Shown here: positions 45,297 through 56,593 of the stretch, one piece after another
How positions within the stretch are numbered: the stretch's first letter is position 1
Layout: each line of letters starts with the position of its first letter
Source: Chaetomium olivaceum
Taxonomy: Eukaryota > Ascomycota > Sordariomycetes > Sordariales > Chaetomiaceae
Length of the DNA: 64,000 nt
Direction: 5' to 3'
Assembly: GCA_039881045.1 (NCBI GenBank)
Contig: JAYWVB010000064.1
Span: forward strand, 85,083 to 149,082
The notes under the pieces: model-generated
The model's input: only the letters and a program-made list of their open reading frames with translations
Databases searched by the model: none
Told to the model about the DNA's origin: nothing
Program-made: the position numbers and the translations under genes

Positions 45297-46353
45297 ATGA
45301 TGTCTCAGGGTGATCTCCCTACGCACTTTACCCTTAACACCGGGGCTAAAATCCCGGTCGTCGGCTTCGGTACCTGGCAAGCCCCGAACGATGTAGTAGA
45401 GCAGGCGGTTACCGAAGCTTTGGCGTGCGGCTACCGGCACATCGACTGTGCCAGCATCTACCGCAATGAGAGTGGGGTGGGCGCGGGCCTCCGCAAGAGT
45501 GGCGTCGACCGGAAGGACGTCTTCATCACAGGGAAGCTCTGGAACACCAAGCACGCCCCTTCGGACGTTGAAGCAGCCCTGGATAAAACGTTGGCGGATC
45601 TCGGAGTTGAATACTTGGATCTGTTTTTGATGCACTGGCCAGTGTAGGTTTCTCCTCCTTTCTTTCACCCTCAGTTTCTCGGCAAGGGGCATTAACCGGT
45701 ACTCGCCTTATATCAGAGCTTTCAAGGGCGGCGACAAGTGGTTTCCGCTTCGGGAAGACGGCCAATTTGACGTCGTCGATACCGACCCGGCCGAGACGTA
45801 CCGCGCGATGGAGAACCTGCTCAACACGGGCAAGGTAAAGGCTATCGGCGTGTCCAACTTCACCAAGCAGCGGCTTGAGGACCTCATGCAAAAGACGAGC
45901 GTCGTCCCAGTCGTCAACCAGATTGAGGCCCATCCGTACCTACAGCAACCCGATCTGTTGTCCTTTTGTCAAACCAAGGGGATTCAAGTAGTCGCCTACT
46001 CCCCGCTCGGCAACAACCAAACAAGCGAACCGCGCACCGTCGACGACTCGGTTGTGCAGCAGCTCTCCAGCGAGACCGGCATCGACGGCGGCCAATTGCT
46101 CGCCTCGTGGGGCATCCAGCGCGGGACCGTGGTTCTGCCCAAGAGCGTCACACCGTCACGCATCCAATCCAACCTGAAGGTCCGAAAGTTGTCAGATGAT
46201 GTCTTTGGTAAACTTACAGCCCTCGAGCGGCACAAGCGCTTCAACACACAGGAGAGATGGGGCGTCGACATTTTCCAGGAGGTCGGCGATGAGAAGGCTC
46301 GTCGTATTGGTGAAAGTTACGCGGCCGAGAATAAACAAAAGTTCACCGTTTGA
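45297..46353 (+). CDS. Aldo-keto reductase
   Basis: ATG 45297 (a second ATG follows at once), one intron 45644-45716 (branch TTAAC), about 327 residues, the standard family length. The barrel starts KIPVVGFGTWQAP. The catalytic tetrad is visible: Asp in YRHIDCASIY, Tyr in the same block, Lys in ITGKLWNTKH, His in LFLMHWPV. Cofactor-side motifs are AIGVSNFTKQ, VVNQIEAHPYLQQ, VAYSPLGNN and VLPKSVTPSRIQSNL. NADPH-dependent reduction of an aldehyde or ketone is expected. It sits divergent to the carboxylate-reducing NRPS-like enzyme, so a likely job is to reduce that enzyme's aldehyde product further. Confidence 0.92.
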
Positions 46354-46598
46354 TTTGGACTGATGGCTTCTCTGCTGCATGTATGTACACAAATGAAAGT
46401 TTAGACATGATTAAATATTTTCCTGCGCCACGTACGGTACACACGACGTACAATATACATCATCAACGCCTTGGTGCTAACGTCATGGTCAACATGACCG
46501 CATTTAACCGCCGACGGGGCCCGATAACCAGGAAATGGAGGGCTCGTTAAAGTCCATGTATGGCCCGAATGCCTGTGAAGCACTGTATCAATAGCGGC

Positions 46599-49135
46599 CT
46601 AAGGGGAACGCAGGGGGAAAGGGCAACGTACCGAAGAATCCAACTCCAGCCAGTCCGACATATTCCAACTCTCAAAGATGGGGTTTCCGGACAGCGCCCC
46701 AAAGCCGTCCACTGGATCTAGTATCCCCGGCTGAAAAGAATGCCCGTCAACGTCGCCTACATTATCATAGAAGAGCTGAGCGGGTTGGCTGCCTCGCAAG
46801 ACAGGTGAGCGATCTACGGGGCTCCCGTTTCCCGCCACCCCAGCCATCGGGGCACCGTGTTGACGTCCCACAGAGCTTGCAATAGCGCCCCGGCCGGACC
46901 GCTGCTGAGCCTCGGAACGCAGTTCCTCGAGAATAATGGCATAGCGACGGCTAGGTGAGTTGGTCGCTGTGGCTTGTGCCAGGTGCGTTTGGCACCGCTC
47001 GGCTAAGTCGAGGAGCAGCGCGCGACAGACGGACGATTTGCTGCTCGTGGAGCTCGCGTCGTACTGGGTCTGCTGTTGGATCTCCCAGGCATATGTCACC
47101 ACAAGAGCACAGAAGGCCACGTAATGTGTCCACCAGAAGGCATGGAAAATGGGGCTGTCGCGGGCCAAGCCGTCTACAATCTCGAGCACTGTTTTCGCCG
47201 CCATGACGCACTCTTCCACTTGCGTCTCGCTGCGGCTGAAGTTCCCTAGGAGGAAGAAGCGGTTGGCGTGCATGATGGCGTGGGAGTAAGCGATGCGCAA
47301 CACAATACACTGCCGCCGAAAGCTGGGTATTAGGCTGGACGGTCGGACGGCCCCGAGGTGAGGCGGCAGGCTCGCCTTCCAGCTGTGCAGCCTCTCGCAC
47401 AGTTGGTGCGCTGCTGACACGCGCTCTTGCTCCGATATGGGTCGGATCGTGTAGACTTCCCGCGTGATCTTGCCAATAATCTGCGCTATCCTACCACTGT
47501 CTGTCAGAAGTTGCTTGGGGCCACGTGCAGGCAGCTAGAAGTAATTATTACTACCTACTTTGCGTGGAATATGAGAGCATCAATGTGACTGTCGACATTG
47601 CTGTCAACGAGTGATGACGAGGCATCCACTCGCATATCCTCGTCATTGATCGGGTTGGGAAAGTCCTGGTCGATGTCCTCATCGTGGTAGTGTCTGGGGC
47701 GACCAAGAATAATTCCTAGATAATGGTCTAGTATGTAGGCGGCCCAGAATGTCCGCTTCCGGCACTGCGACTGGATGTAGTCGGCACTGTGGTTTCCTGA
47801 TGCAATCTGGAGCTTCCTGCTAGCACTCCGATGCCCCAGGGCGCTGATGATCTGCAACGCCTCTCCAAACACGTACCAGCCGCGGTTCACGCGCGAAGTG
47901 GTGAGCAAGTACAACACCTGGACGAGCCGAGCTTGGGCGGATTCCAACCGAGGCGGGCCATTCTCCTTGCGGCTCAGTCGAGTGCCCTCACAAAAGAGGC
48001 GGTCACTGCGGGCGAGAGATCGCGCCTCATCATCGGCGGTAGAAAAGCCTCGAGACTTCTCGTGGTGTATGGTGGCGATGGCAAGCGCTGTCAAGAGGAT
48101 GGTGACCTTAGCCCGGCCCATGCCATGGTGGATAGGCCGAGCCTGGGCGAGATTGCTCTCGACAGCTTCGAGGCAGTTTTCCACTGTCGGTCGATGAAGC
48201 ACGCGGTACGTGGCTATACAGACGTCGAAGTAAAGTGCGAGTAGCTCACGCGCTCTTGTCTGATTAGGAAACCAGGAGCGCGCATCCGCGCCGTCCGCAA
48301 CGCCCGTATAGTCGATATCGTCGGATGGGAGGGGTCGATCACCTGCCGCAAAGATTGGCTGTTCCTCGAACGAGAGGTTCCCTACCTGAGGGACCATTCC
48401 GGCGCCACCATCATTGTGAGACGGCCCATTCGGCCGTGAGAGGCGCTTCCAGGCGCGGTGAAGAAAGGCCAAGCCACTTGTAGGATCAAGCACTTGGCCC
48501 TGAATCTCGGCCACGCCTAGGACCGGCGACGCTCTAGACGATGAAACGCGACTTTCCTGCAACCGATGTCGCCCAGAATCTAGCATTGTCGTGCCCCTCT
48601 CTTGCTGCTCCGCCAGCTCCGGGACGAGGGGGCGCGTGCTGCCGCGGGACGGGCGGGGTGCCACCAAGGCGGGTATCAACCCACCGTGGCTGCCGGGCTG
48701 CGCCGACTGTGGGTGCGCAGAAGCCGTAACCGCCAAGGACGGTGTTTCCAGGGCCGTGGTTGCCGGCCTCAGCATTGGTGGTGGAGTGGGAGGCCGGCCG
48801 CGCGAATACTCGGCGAGGTAGCGACATTCTCTACCCTTCCGGTGGCACGTCTCGCATGGCTCGGTCCCGCTGCACTTGGCCTTTCGCAATTTGCACCGGT
48901 CACAGGCACGGCTCACCTTTGTCTTTCGTGGTGGTGGTGGCGGTCTCGACTCGCCCACAGCTGGTGGTGGTGGGGATGCCGATGCTGTTGACGGGGATGA
49001 GAAGTCGGCCAGTTCCCAGCCCCGCCGTCGCTTTCCCGGCCTGGTATGTGAGGCGACGGCAACCGCGGCGTCGGCGGTATCAGCGGCAGCCGGTGGCAAT
49101 TCCGTGGGCTGGGAGGATGCACGCTGCTGTTCCAT
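46599..49135 (-). CDS. Zn2Cys6 transcription factor, probable cluster regulator
   Basis: Start chosen at ATG 49135 (MEQQRASSQPTEL); an upstream in-frame codon exists but would add only a leader-like stretch. One intron, 47491-47558. The zinc cluster is CDRCKLRKAKC then SGTEPC, ETC and HRKGREC, exact C-x2-C-x6-C-x5-C-x2-C-x6-C spacing, preceded by a basic RKTKVSRA and a polyproline tract. The middle homology region has LLALYFDVCIATYRVLHRPTVE, RGWYVFGEALQIISALGHR and FWAAYILDHYLGIILGRP, as in the fungal-specific transcription factor domain. About 822 residues. It is divergent to the MFS transporter and convergent with the aldo-keto reductase, a usual position for a pathway-specific regulator. 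Its own promoter carries CGG/CCG palindromes. Confidence 0.92.
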
Positions 49136-49170
49136 GGTACACTTTGCACGTTGTCCGAAACTGACGACCA

Positions 49171-49185
49171 CGGATTCTGAGTCCG
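49171..49185. promoter_or_regulatory. Candidate Zn2Cys6 site CGGATTCTGAGTCCG near the regulator start
   Basis: Shares the CGGATTCT arm with the other two sites but has nine bases between CGG and CCG. Only 36 bases upstream of the regulator's ATG. Confidence 0.45.
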
Positions 49186-49288
49186 GAATGCAGAGCGGAA
49201 ATCCATTGCCATGGAAAAAAAGCCGCATATGCCGGATTAGTTGACGGCGTGTGGCGGATTCCCAGGAAAGCCGTAAATCAAGAGGGAA

Positions 49289-49302
49289 CGGATTCTTATC
49301 CG
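49289..49302. promoter_or_regulatory. Candidate Zn2Cys6 regulator site CGGATTCTTATCCG
   Basis: Inverted repeat CGGAT-TCTT-ATCCG, a perfect palindrome of the arms, matching 13 of 14 bases of the site at 44861-44874. Confidence 0.55.
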
Positions 49303-49814
49303 CAAATGGGGCGACGCCAGGAATTGGCCAGTTACATAGTACGCTATGCTGAGTGAAGATGCATTGCTAGCGCGGGGGAATCAAATTCCGCAGGGGTGCC
49401 CCGGCTGCCGTCCTCGGGTCTGGGGATTTGTTCCTCTTATTCCATTTTGGGGGTCGGAAACGCGGGGCCCCAGGAAATTTGGCACCGCTTGGAGGGCTGG
49501 GGTCGGTACTCGGATATCCACACCGGTCTTGGACGCAGGAACTAAGGTACCAGGTAGTTTCTGGAGTACCTTCGTTTGGTACCGTCAAGGTCCTTCGGGG
49601 CAAAGATGTTGGTCAACGAATATAAGGATGGACCATCATCACATCTCCTTCCTCTGGGGCATACCACAGCTAATAAGTCGATTCTCTGTTGAGTCTGTTC
49701 TGTTCCTGCCAGGAGAGGAGTCCTTTTCGGAGCCTTGGTTGTTACTTGGACTCTGTCTTCTTGTCCCCTTTCCCCCCTATAGCAGTTGTCGTCGCCAGTT
49801 GCCGCAACCAAATC

Positions 49815-51584
49815 ATGGCGACTACGGCCATCTCAGACGACAAGGCTGATGCCACAATGATAGAGTTTGGACCGGACGACACCGAAAAGGCCACGACTGT
49901 CCATGTCATCGACAACTTCCGAGTCCTCGGCTTGACAGACAACGATGCCGACTTTTACAACGGGTTCAGCGAGGAGCGGCGGCGGCACGTCGTACGCAAG
50001 GTCGATAGGCGTCTTGTGCCCATACTTGCCATCCTCTACCTAATCTCGCATCTCGACAGAGCGAACATTGGAAACGCAAAGATCGAGGGACTGGCAGATG
50101 ATCTCGGCTGTACGTCGATAACACGACGTTTGGGTGACTACGAGGACACCTCATACTAACCGCCCCGTATTAGTGACCAACATCCAGTGGAACATTGTTC
50201 TGTCGCTCTTCTTCGTACCATACATTCTTCTCGGTAAGGGCTTCTATTGCTGTCACTGTTTTATCCCGTTCTGAGCAAGGGCTAAATGTGAAGCGCTTCT
50301 GGACAGAAATCCCCAGTAATGTCTTGCTCAAGAAATTTGGGAAACCGTCAGTCTACGTTGGGATTCTCGTCACATCATGGGGTATCATAATGACACTCCA
50401 CGGCGTCGTTCGGAACTTTGCCGGTCTGCTGGTAGTCCGGCTGCTACTGGGTGTTTTCGAGTACGTCCGCTACTTTGAGCTGCCCACCGTTTCCTTGGCC
50501 ACGTTCTAACGGAGTTCGTTGTAGGGCGGGCTTCTACCCGGGTGCAGTCTATCTTTGCACGTTCTGGTACATGCCCAAGAATCTGGCCCAACGCATCGCC
50601 TGGTTTTATTGCACGAGCGCTCTGTCGGGCGCTTTCTCGGGCCTTCTTGCCGCTGCCATCGCCCAGATGGACGGGGTCGGGGGTTATGAGGGGTGGCGCT
50701 GGATCTTTATCCTCGAAGGCCTCGTCACCCTTGCCTTGGGTGTGGCCTGCTTTTTCTTCCTCATTGATTCTCCGGAACGGTCCACCAAATGGCTCGACCA
50801 AGACGAGATCCGCTTCCTCATGCTCCAGCGCTTCATCAAGCAAGGCGGAAAGTTCAGCGAGGAGAAGGAAAAGTTCCAGTGGAGCGACCTCAAGGCTGTC
50901 TTGACCAACTGGCGCCTCTACATGCAGGCCTATCAGCTACTCTGCATCTCGGCCTGCTCTTACGGCACCAAGTTCACTCTGCCGACCATCACCAAGGCTA
51001 TGGGCTTTGGCAACACCGAAGCACAGCTCATGACGGCGCCGCCGTACATGGCCGGCGCTCTCTCGGCACTGTTCTTCTCGTACCTATCAGACCGCTTCTA
51101 CTGGCGCATGCCCTTCGTCGCCATTCCCATGGGCCTGATTACAATTGGTTATGCCATCATTCTGACCCGTGACGGTCAGCTCGGCGGCTCGAACCTCGGC
51201 GCCTCGTATTTCGCCATCATTCTCACCTGCATAGGAATCTATCCAGTCCAGCCCGCCGGTTCGTCGTGGGCTGCCAACAACCTTGCGCCCGCCAACCGGC
51301 GTGCTATCGGCGTTGCCTTCAATATCTGCTTCGGCAACATTGGCGGTATCATCGGATCCTACATGTACCTCGATACTGAGGAGCCCAAGTTCCCGACTGG
51401 CTTCGGCTTGAGCTTGGCGTTCGGCGCCTCGGGCTTGCTATGCTCGGTCCTCTTGGAACTCAGCTACAAATGGGGCAACGCAAAGAAGGCACGCTTGACC
51501 GAGGAGGAGGTTCGGGCCAAGTATACCGAGGATGAGCTCCACGAAATGGGAGACAAGAGCCCGTTCTTCAAGTACACTCTCTAG
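49815..51584 (+). CDS. MFS transporter, anion:cation symporter (allantoate/nicotinate permease-like) family
   Basis: ATG 49815 with three introns (50110-50173, 50234-50306, 50461-50524), about 522 residues. Family signals: RRHVVRKVDRRLVPILAILYLISHLDRANIGNAK at the first membrane segment, TNIQWNIVLSLFFVPYILLEIPSN, RLLLGVFEAGFYPGAVYLCTFWYM, then a cytoplasmic loop (DQDEIRFLMLQRF) and a second half with APPYMAGALSALFFSYLSDR and IGIYPVQPAGSSWAANN. The C-terminus is cytoplasmic and charged. This group (Dal5/Tna1 type) imports organic anions such as allantoate, nicotinate or pantothenate with protons. In this position it may take up the acid substrate of the NRPS-like enzyme or move its product. 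Confidence 0.92.
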
Positions 51585-52757
51585 GTGAGATCAAGATAGG
51601 GTTAGCCATGTTGGCCCAGCCCTTGGTTGATGGTGTAGGACCAACCCCGGGGAGTGGAAGCGGAATAGATGCAATATATTATGATTATTATGATAGGGTT
51701 CGGAGGCACCAGCGCCAATAGAGTAAATGTATATTGTTACTGAAGAAAAACAATCAACGAGCCCTTTCAGAAGAGCATTCTGGTACTACTCCGGGTCTCA
51801 ACAAGAGGAGAAGGAGAATATGAAAAAACGATGTCTACCACAAGCTAGAGGTAGGGAAAGGAGCAGTTGAAGCGATCGTGGAAACTCAAAAGACATCAAA
51901 CATGCTAGACCATCGCCGAAGAAGTGAGACAGGGGCTGTATACATGGAAACCTTTGAATCACTCACAAATTGAGGAGAGTGTTCGGTTGGGGCGAGAATA
52001 TAATAGCAAAGTTGGAAGAGTTCGTCATCTGGTGCTTTAGACTCCTATACCTTTATCTCCCGACGAGTATCTGCGCCATTAGGTATCACTATTTCGAGGA
52101 CTCGGGTGTCACCACGAACCTATGGAACAAGCAACTGATACCATCTAGCCATCAGCTCTTCAAATCAGTACCAGTAGCCCAGCCAAGTAGGCCAAACTAG
52201 CAAGACACCATGTCCACGACCCACAGAGACTTTTCGTAAGTCTCCGCTCCTTCTCGGATACCATCATTCTCATGTGATGGAGTTGACATTTGAGCACCCC
52301 AGATAACCGTCACTCTGTTCATTCGGACGCTGCTACAGGCCGGAATGACATTCCCGGGAATCGCCGCCGCCTACGAGACAAGTAAGCCCAGATTTATACG
52401 TCTTTTATATTCGTATGCTGGGTACAATCATTATTAGCTACTGTACCTCTACTTCGTATGTACTTGACGTTTGAGGACCATGTGAGAGGCTGAGGGCTTC
52501 AACCCTTCAAGTTGCCCTTGCTCATATATTCGGACCTCACGTCCGGCTCGGGGCCACCCTCCGGTGAAGAGCGCCAGGCACTGACGCTAAACCACGGACT
52601 TTTCGTCCGTCGCTTGCGCATATATTAACGGAACCATGCCTACCCGCCAGTCGGAAAGACTTGACACTCCTTTCACAATTCCAAAGTTAGGCGAAAGCTC
52701 ATTCTATCCATTCGCTACTCTTCTTGTCTATAACGTTACATCTATCCACCACCCAGC
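51585..52757. other. Gene-free stretch
   Basis: About 1.2 kb. A possible tiny frame at 52210-52440 (MSTTHRDFS..., with an intron) was not accepted. Repeated CGGAC-type words lie at 52530-52560 and 52601-52612. Otherwise unremarkable. Confidence 0.5.
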
Positions 52758-53967
52758 ATGAAACTTGTAGACACAACCACCGGCCCGATCGTGCGGCTAA
52801 AGCGGGAAGTTGAACGACTAAAGAAGGAAAATGCCAGGCAAGCCAAGAAGATCGCTAGTCTCTCCCGGCTTCGAAATCTTTCTGGAGGCAGCAACCCCCC
52901 TCCCAGTCCTTCCCGCCGCCGTCGCTGAAAAACCCGTGGGCACCTCTGCGGACGCCGCCACTCCCGACACTCCGTCGTACATGAAGCCCACGAAGGCCTC
53001 GGAAATTCGACGGGGCGAGACGAAGTGCGACAAAGGGAAACATCAGCAAGAGGGGCGGCGAATCGTGACCATACGCGGCGAAAAGTGGTATTATAAGTAC
53101 CCGGACAACGGCAAACTCTATAAACTTCAAGAGCCCCGCCGGATGCGCATGGTCGATCCCGCCGTAGCCCCCGAATCGCCCAAATCGCCCCAGTCTCTCC
53201 GGCCGCCGCCACCCAGTGAGCCAACTTCCCCCGTCGCGAGCCCAGCCTCGCCTGCCCTGGACCAGAGTTGGCCCGAGCCGCCCGACAGCGAGATATCTCG
53301 GCAGTTAGCCTGCTGCAATGAAGGGACGAAGCAGAACTGGATCCGCGACGAGACTCTCAGCCATCTCGCCTTCTGCTTCGACGAAGTGACGGCCCTCGAG
53401 TATGCCCAAACCGCCTTCAGGCTTGGGAGGGAAGCTCTCTGGGAGTACACGCGGGAACACCACCCCCAGTTCCACAGGAGACTCTCAAGGACCTCGCCAC
53501 TCTTCATCCTCGCCTCACACACCGAGTTCGAGCGGTCGACAGACTGGTGGTCACTCGCTCCGGACCTCCATCCCGCCCTTCGGGAGCTCGCGGACCTGCG
53601 CAACTTTGTCTCGCACCCGAGGACGCAAGGCGAACTCTGTCGCTACGACGGAGAAGCCTACAAGGCTTTCTATCTGTTGAGATGGGTCGGTGACGAAGCC
53701 CGTATCCAACAGCTCCGGGACGCCAGAGATGCTCTGCGCACAGAAGCCGAGCAGACCTTCGCCGAGATTCGAGACCGTGGGACCCTCTTTTACGACCTGC
53801 CGGGTGACTATGGTGAGGATGTATCCTGGGACCGTCGTCACACGGACGTGTTCCGGCGTTGCATATTGAAGACCCCTTGCACGTGGTTTGTCCTGGAGAA
53901 CATACACCCAGAAATATCAAGGGTCGCCGAGGCATGGGGCAATGTAAATTATGAAGGACAGGGATAA
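52758..53967 (+). CDS. Hypothetical protein with coiled-coil start and conserved-looking C-terminal domain
   Basis: The long frame 52831-53967 (378 residues) contains KWYYKYPDNGKLYKL, a Pro/Ser-rich linker, then a folded-looking region (LSHLAFCFDEVTALEYAQTA, REHHPQFHRRL, RELADLRNFVSHPR, GTLFYDLPGDYGEDVSW, LENIHPEISRVAEAWGN). No family recognised. A second frame from ATG 52758 encodes a coiled coil (PIVRLKREVERLKKENAR, QAKKIASLSRLRNL) and ends in the next hundred bases. The two frames overlap around a C6 run (about 52896-52901), and a one-base slip there would fuse them into one protein starting at 52758. The coordinates given assume that fusion. Without it the start is 52831. Confidence 0.6.
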
Positions 53968-54350
53968 GAGCTTTACAGACAGATGGGAGTAAGGTTGGGG
54001 GGAAAGTGTTCATATATACTGTACTTTGTATCGCGGTAATACTCGCAAGCCAGGTCGGTCGCCTTAGCTGTTAAACAATCATCAAGATAGGTGCTTACGT
54101 GGGTATTTACCCCCATGTGTTGCGTTAACGAAACCGAATCTCAAGCGCTGCTCTGCGACCCTAGGCATGTATACTTACCATTCAGGTAAAACAGTCTATC
54201 ATCCCTTCGGGCATACTCATTATGGGGAGCGCGGAAGCCTCATTCTATGGCATGAAGCACATAGTCATGATGTCTCACGCCCGACTGCCTCAAATATGGA
54301 TAAAGCAGCACCGTTATCGTTTCGAAACCGAGGAATGACCTAGATCATTC
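53968..54350. other. Convergent intergenic region
   Basis: About 380 bases between the hypothetical gene (plus) and SPO11 (minus). Nothing recognised beyond presumed terminators. Confidence 0.5.
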
Positions 54351-56100
54351 CTAAGCATTCTCGACTATACGCTTACTTAACTTCCCATCCAGCCAGTCCG
54401 AAATATCCCCATAGTTGTCGACCGCTTGTATCTCTGCCTTGATATTGAGCATCAACATCCTCTGCAGCTCACACATTTGCTTCGCTCCATCGTCGCTCAT
54501 GTTTCCAACGCCAGACACCTCCTTCATCACGTCAACAGCTTTCCTCCTGTCGTGTTGGGTGAGAGGAAGGATAGATTCACTTGGTCCTCGTCCTCCCGCC
54601 TTGCTAATCCTCGCCCTCTTTGTTGGTCTCTCGCTCTGTGATCCTAGACAAAACTCAGCCAACCGAACTCCACGCGTGCAGGAGATTATTAGCTCACCGT
54701 CAAAGGAATGGGCCGCGGACACTTGGCTGGCCGTTTCCTGGCTAGCCGTGTCTTGACTGACCTGGCTATGGCCAATGCCGATTGTTTCTTGACAGTGTGT
54801 GGTCTCGTTGAAGATATCGTCGCTGACGATACCCAGCCATCCAAGCCGCGGAACTGTGGAATTACTCTCATGATCCAAACGCCGGCTCCCGTATCGATAT
54901 GTCCGCATAATGGCGACCCCATGAGGGTCAAAATCGACTAGGATAAATAAGTCCAGCTCAGGCCGAAGTGTACTTATGACAGATAGAAAACGCCTCGTCG
55001 TCAGATCTGGGAATCCCTTCGCCTGTGTTCATACAAACTCACAAATTAGCATAGCCCTGCTCTCTGCAATCAATGAGGCTTAGCAGGTATGTCCACACGT
55101 ACCGTTACGAGAATGCCATGTCCCGCCCGAGAAGTGGTAGAGTACTGGGAAGCAGCCAGCGTTCGGAAGGTTGCCTTATGCCGTTAGTCGCGAAACTATG
55201 AAGCCGGGCCCTATCTGGTTAGGGGAACCATCAAATCATACCTCTTTCTCAATGACCAAGACCCATCGCGTCGCCCGAAAGTTAATGTTTTGTATCGAAC
55301 TGATCGACGGTAACAAAGTCCCCTAAAAACGGTTAACGATGCAAATTCCCATCATTGTGCTTCAATGCATACCGTGTCACCCGCAATATCGCAGCTGTGG
55401 ATGGAACCATCACGAAGCAAAAGGTCAATTGGCCCAGAGATCAGTCCCTTTGCTGCAGCAACCTGAAGAGATTCAACAACGCGTCTACAACGGAGTGCCC
55501 CGGGGACAATGTAAGGGCCTTACGATGTTTAAAATCCTCCCGACCAACCCCCAGAGTAAAGGCGAGGTTATCCACCATGTCGTTCACCGCACTCTGCGAT
55601 CGAAACAAGTCGGGGTTCTGATAGTAAATGTTCCTAGACACCGTCACGCCTCTGGCCATCTTGTCGTGAAGAACGAACGGCAAGTCTCACCTTTTCGTGA
55701 TCAGATTTCCAGAGAGCAGCGCTTCATGTGACATCTCAATGATGCGGAAGAGAGCTTCTACCATGCCAAGCAGAATGTAAGCGCAACACGACCAGTCTCG
55801 TTCTTTCTCCTTTCCTCGCTCGTACCAAACCTCTTCGCCTCCTGAATTGTTCGCCCAGGAAACCTCACGACATCGAGCGGGCGATCTCCCCCATGCTGCG
55901 ACTGCAAGGCTGCCCCATTGTTGGAAGATCGAATGCTTCGATAAGGAATTACTAGTTCGTTGCCGGTGGAGACCGCATCCACGATTGATTCTAATAAGGC
56001 CTCTATTTGGGAGATGGCGGGCGTTTGAGTTCCGGGGAGGATTTGTACCGCCTCGGAGTTGATTTCTGGTAAAACTGAGTGATGCTGTCGTTGGGGGTGC
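54351..56100 (-). CDS. SPO11: SPO11, meiotic DNA double-strand-break protein (topoisomerase VI-like)
   Basis: A multi-exon minus-strand gene. In order: TGNELVIPYRSIRSSN; FPGRTIQEAKRF; then after an intron EALFRIIEMSHEALLSGNLITKR; after another SRNIYYQNPDLFRSQ with the catalytic tyrosine, followed by DMVDNLAFTLGVGRE; VAAAKGLISGPIDLLL; INFRATRWVLVIEKE; AKGFPDLTTRRFLSV and the toprim acidic motif LFILVDFDPHGVAIMRTYRYGS; PRLGWLGIVSDDIF; and a C-terminus LQRMLMLNIKAEIQ ending at 54351. It makes the DNA breaks that start meiotic recombination. The 5' exon boundary near 56100 and the junction near 55530 (whose phase does not fit exactly) are unresolved. Presence of a readable SPO11 argues for a sexual or recently sexual species. 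Confidence 0.85.
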
Positions 56101-56593
56101 CATCAATGTTCAGGAGTTGCTCCCGAGCCCCTGAGACTGAAAACATAGTTCCGTATTGGGAAAGCGACGAGAACGATAAACAAATCAAACAACGGTGGCC
56201 GTCATTCGCGGCGCAGTCGTGATCATACTTGGGAGAAGAAAAATATTGGATAGTGAATCTACGGTGAATCAGGCCTAAGAAAACGCCAACGCAATGCCCC
56301 CGTAAAATCCCAATCAGTCTCGTCTTCTTCAGAGTCGTTCTTTCCAATCTTGAGCTCGATCGAGACCCTCCATGCCGCGCGGCCCCGTTTTCGGATCGCG
56401 CGGGTTGCGGGGCCGCCAGATGGTAGGGATTGGCTACGCTGCATGTGACAGGGAGATGAAGTGGGCCGATCCCTTGTGTCGAAGCTGATTGGTGAATTCA
56501 GAGAGCGAAGCAAGCAACACCACGAAAAGTGCCAGACGCCCTCTTCAAGTTGCGGTCACCATCCAAACACCCCAGCGACGAAGAGAACCAAAA
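56101..56593. promoter_or_regulatory. Divergent intergenic region between SPO11 and ERG7
   Basis: About 490 bases serving both genes. It may include the unresolved first exon of SPO11 (a frame MFSVSGAREQLLNIDG begins near 56146). No specific regulatory element was identified. Confidence 0.4.

Larger units (their letters stand above)
49136..49814. promoter_or_regulatory. Bidirectional promoter of the Zn2Cys6 regulator and MFS transporter
   Basis: About 680 bases between ATG 49135 (minus) and ATG 49815 (plus). It holds CGGATTCTGAGTCCG (49171-49185), CATATGCCGGATTAG (49227-49241), GGCGGATTC (49253-49261) and CGGATTCTTATCCG (49289-49302). The same words occur in the NRPS-like/aldo-keto reductase promoter. 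Autoregulation of the regulator plus co-regulation of the transporter is the simplest reading. Confidence 0.65.

Noticed and set aside
52210..52440. Possible tiny two-exon gene starting MSTTHRDFS
   Set aside because: Start, donor and acceptor exist, but the product would be under 60 residues with no recognisable feature.
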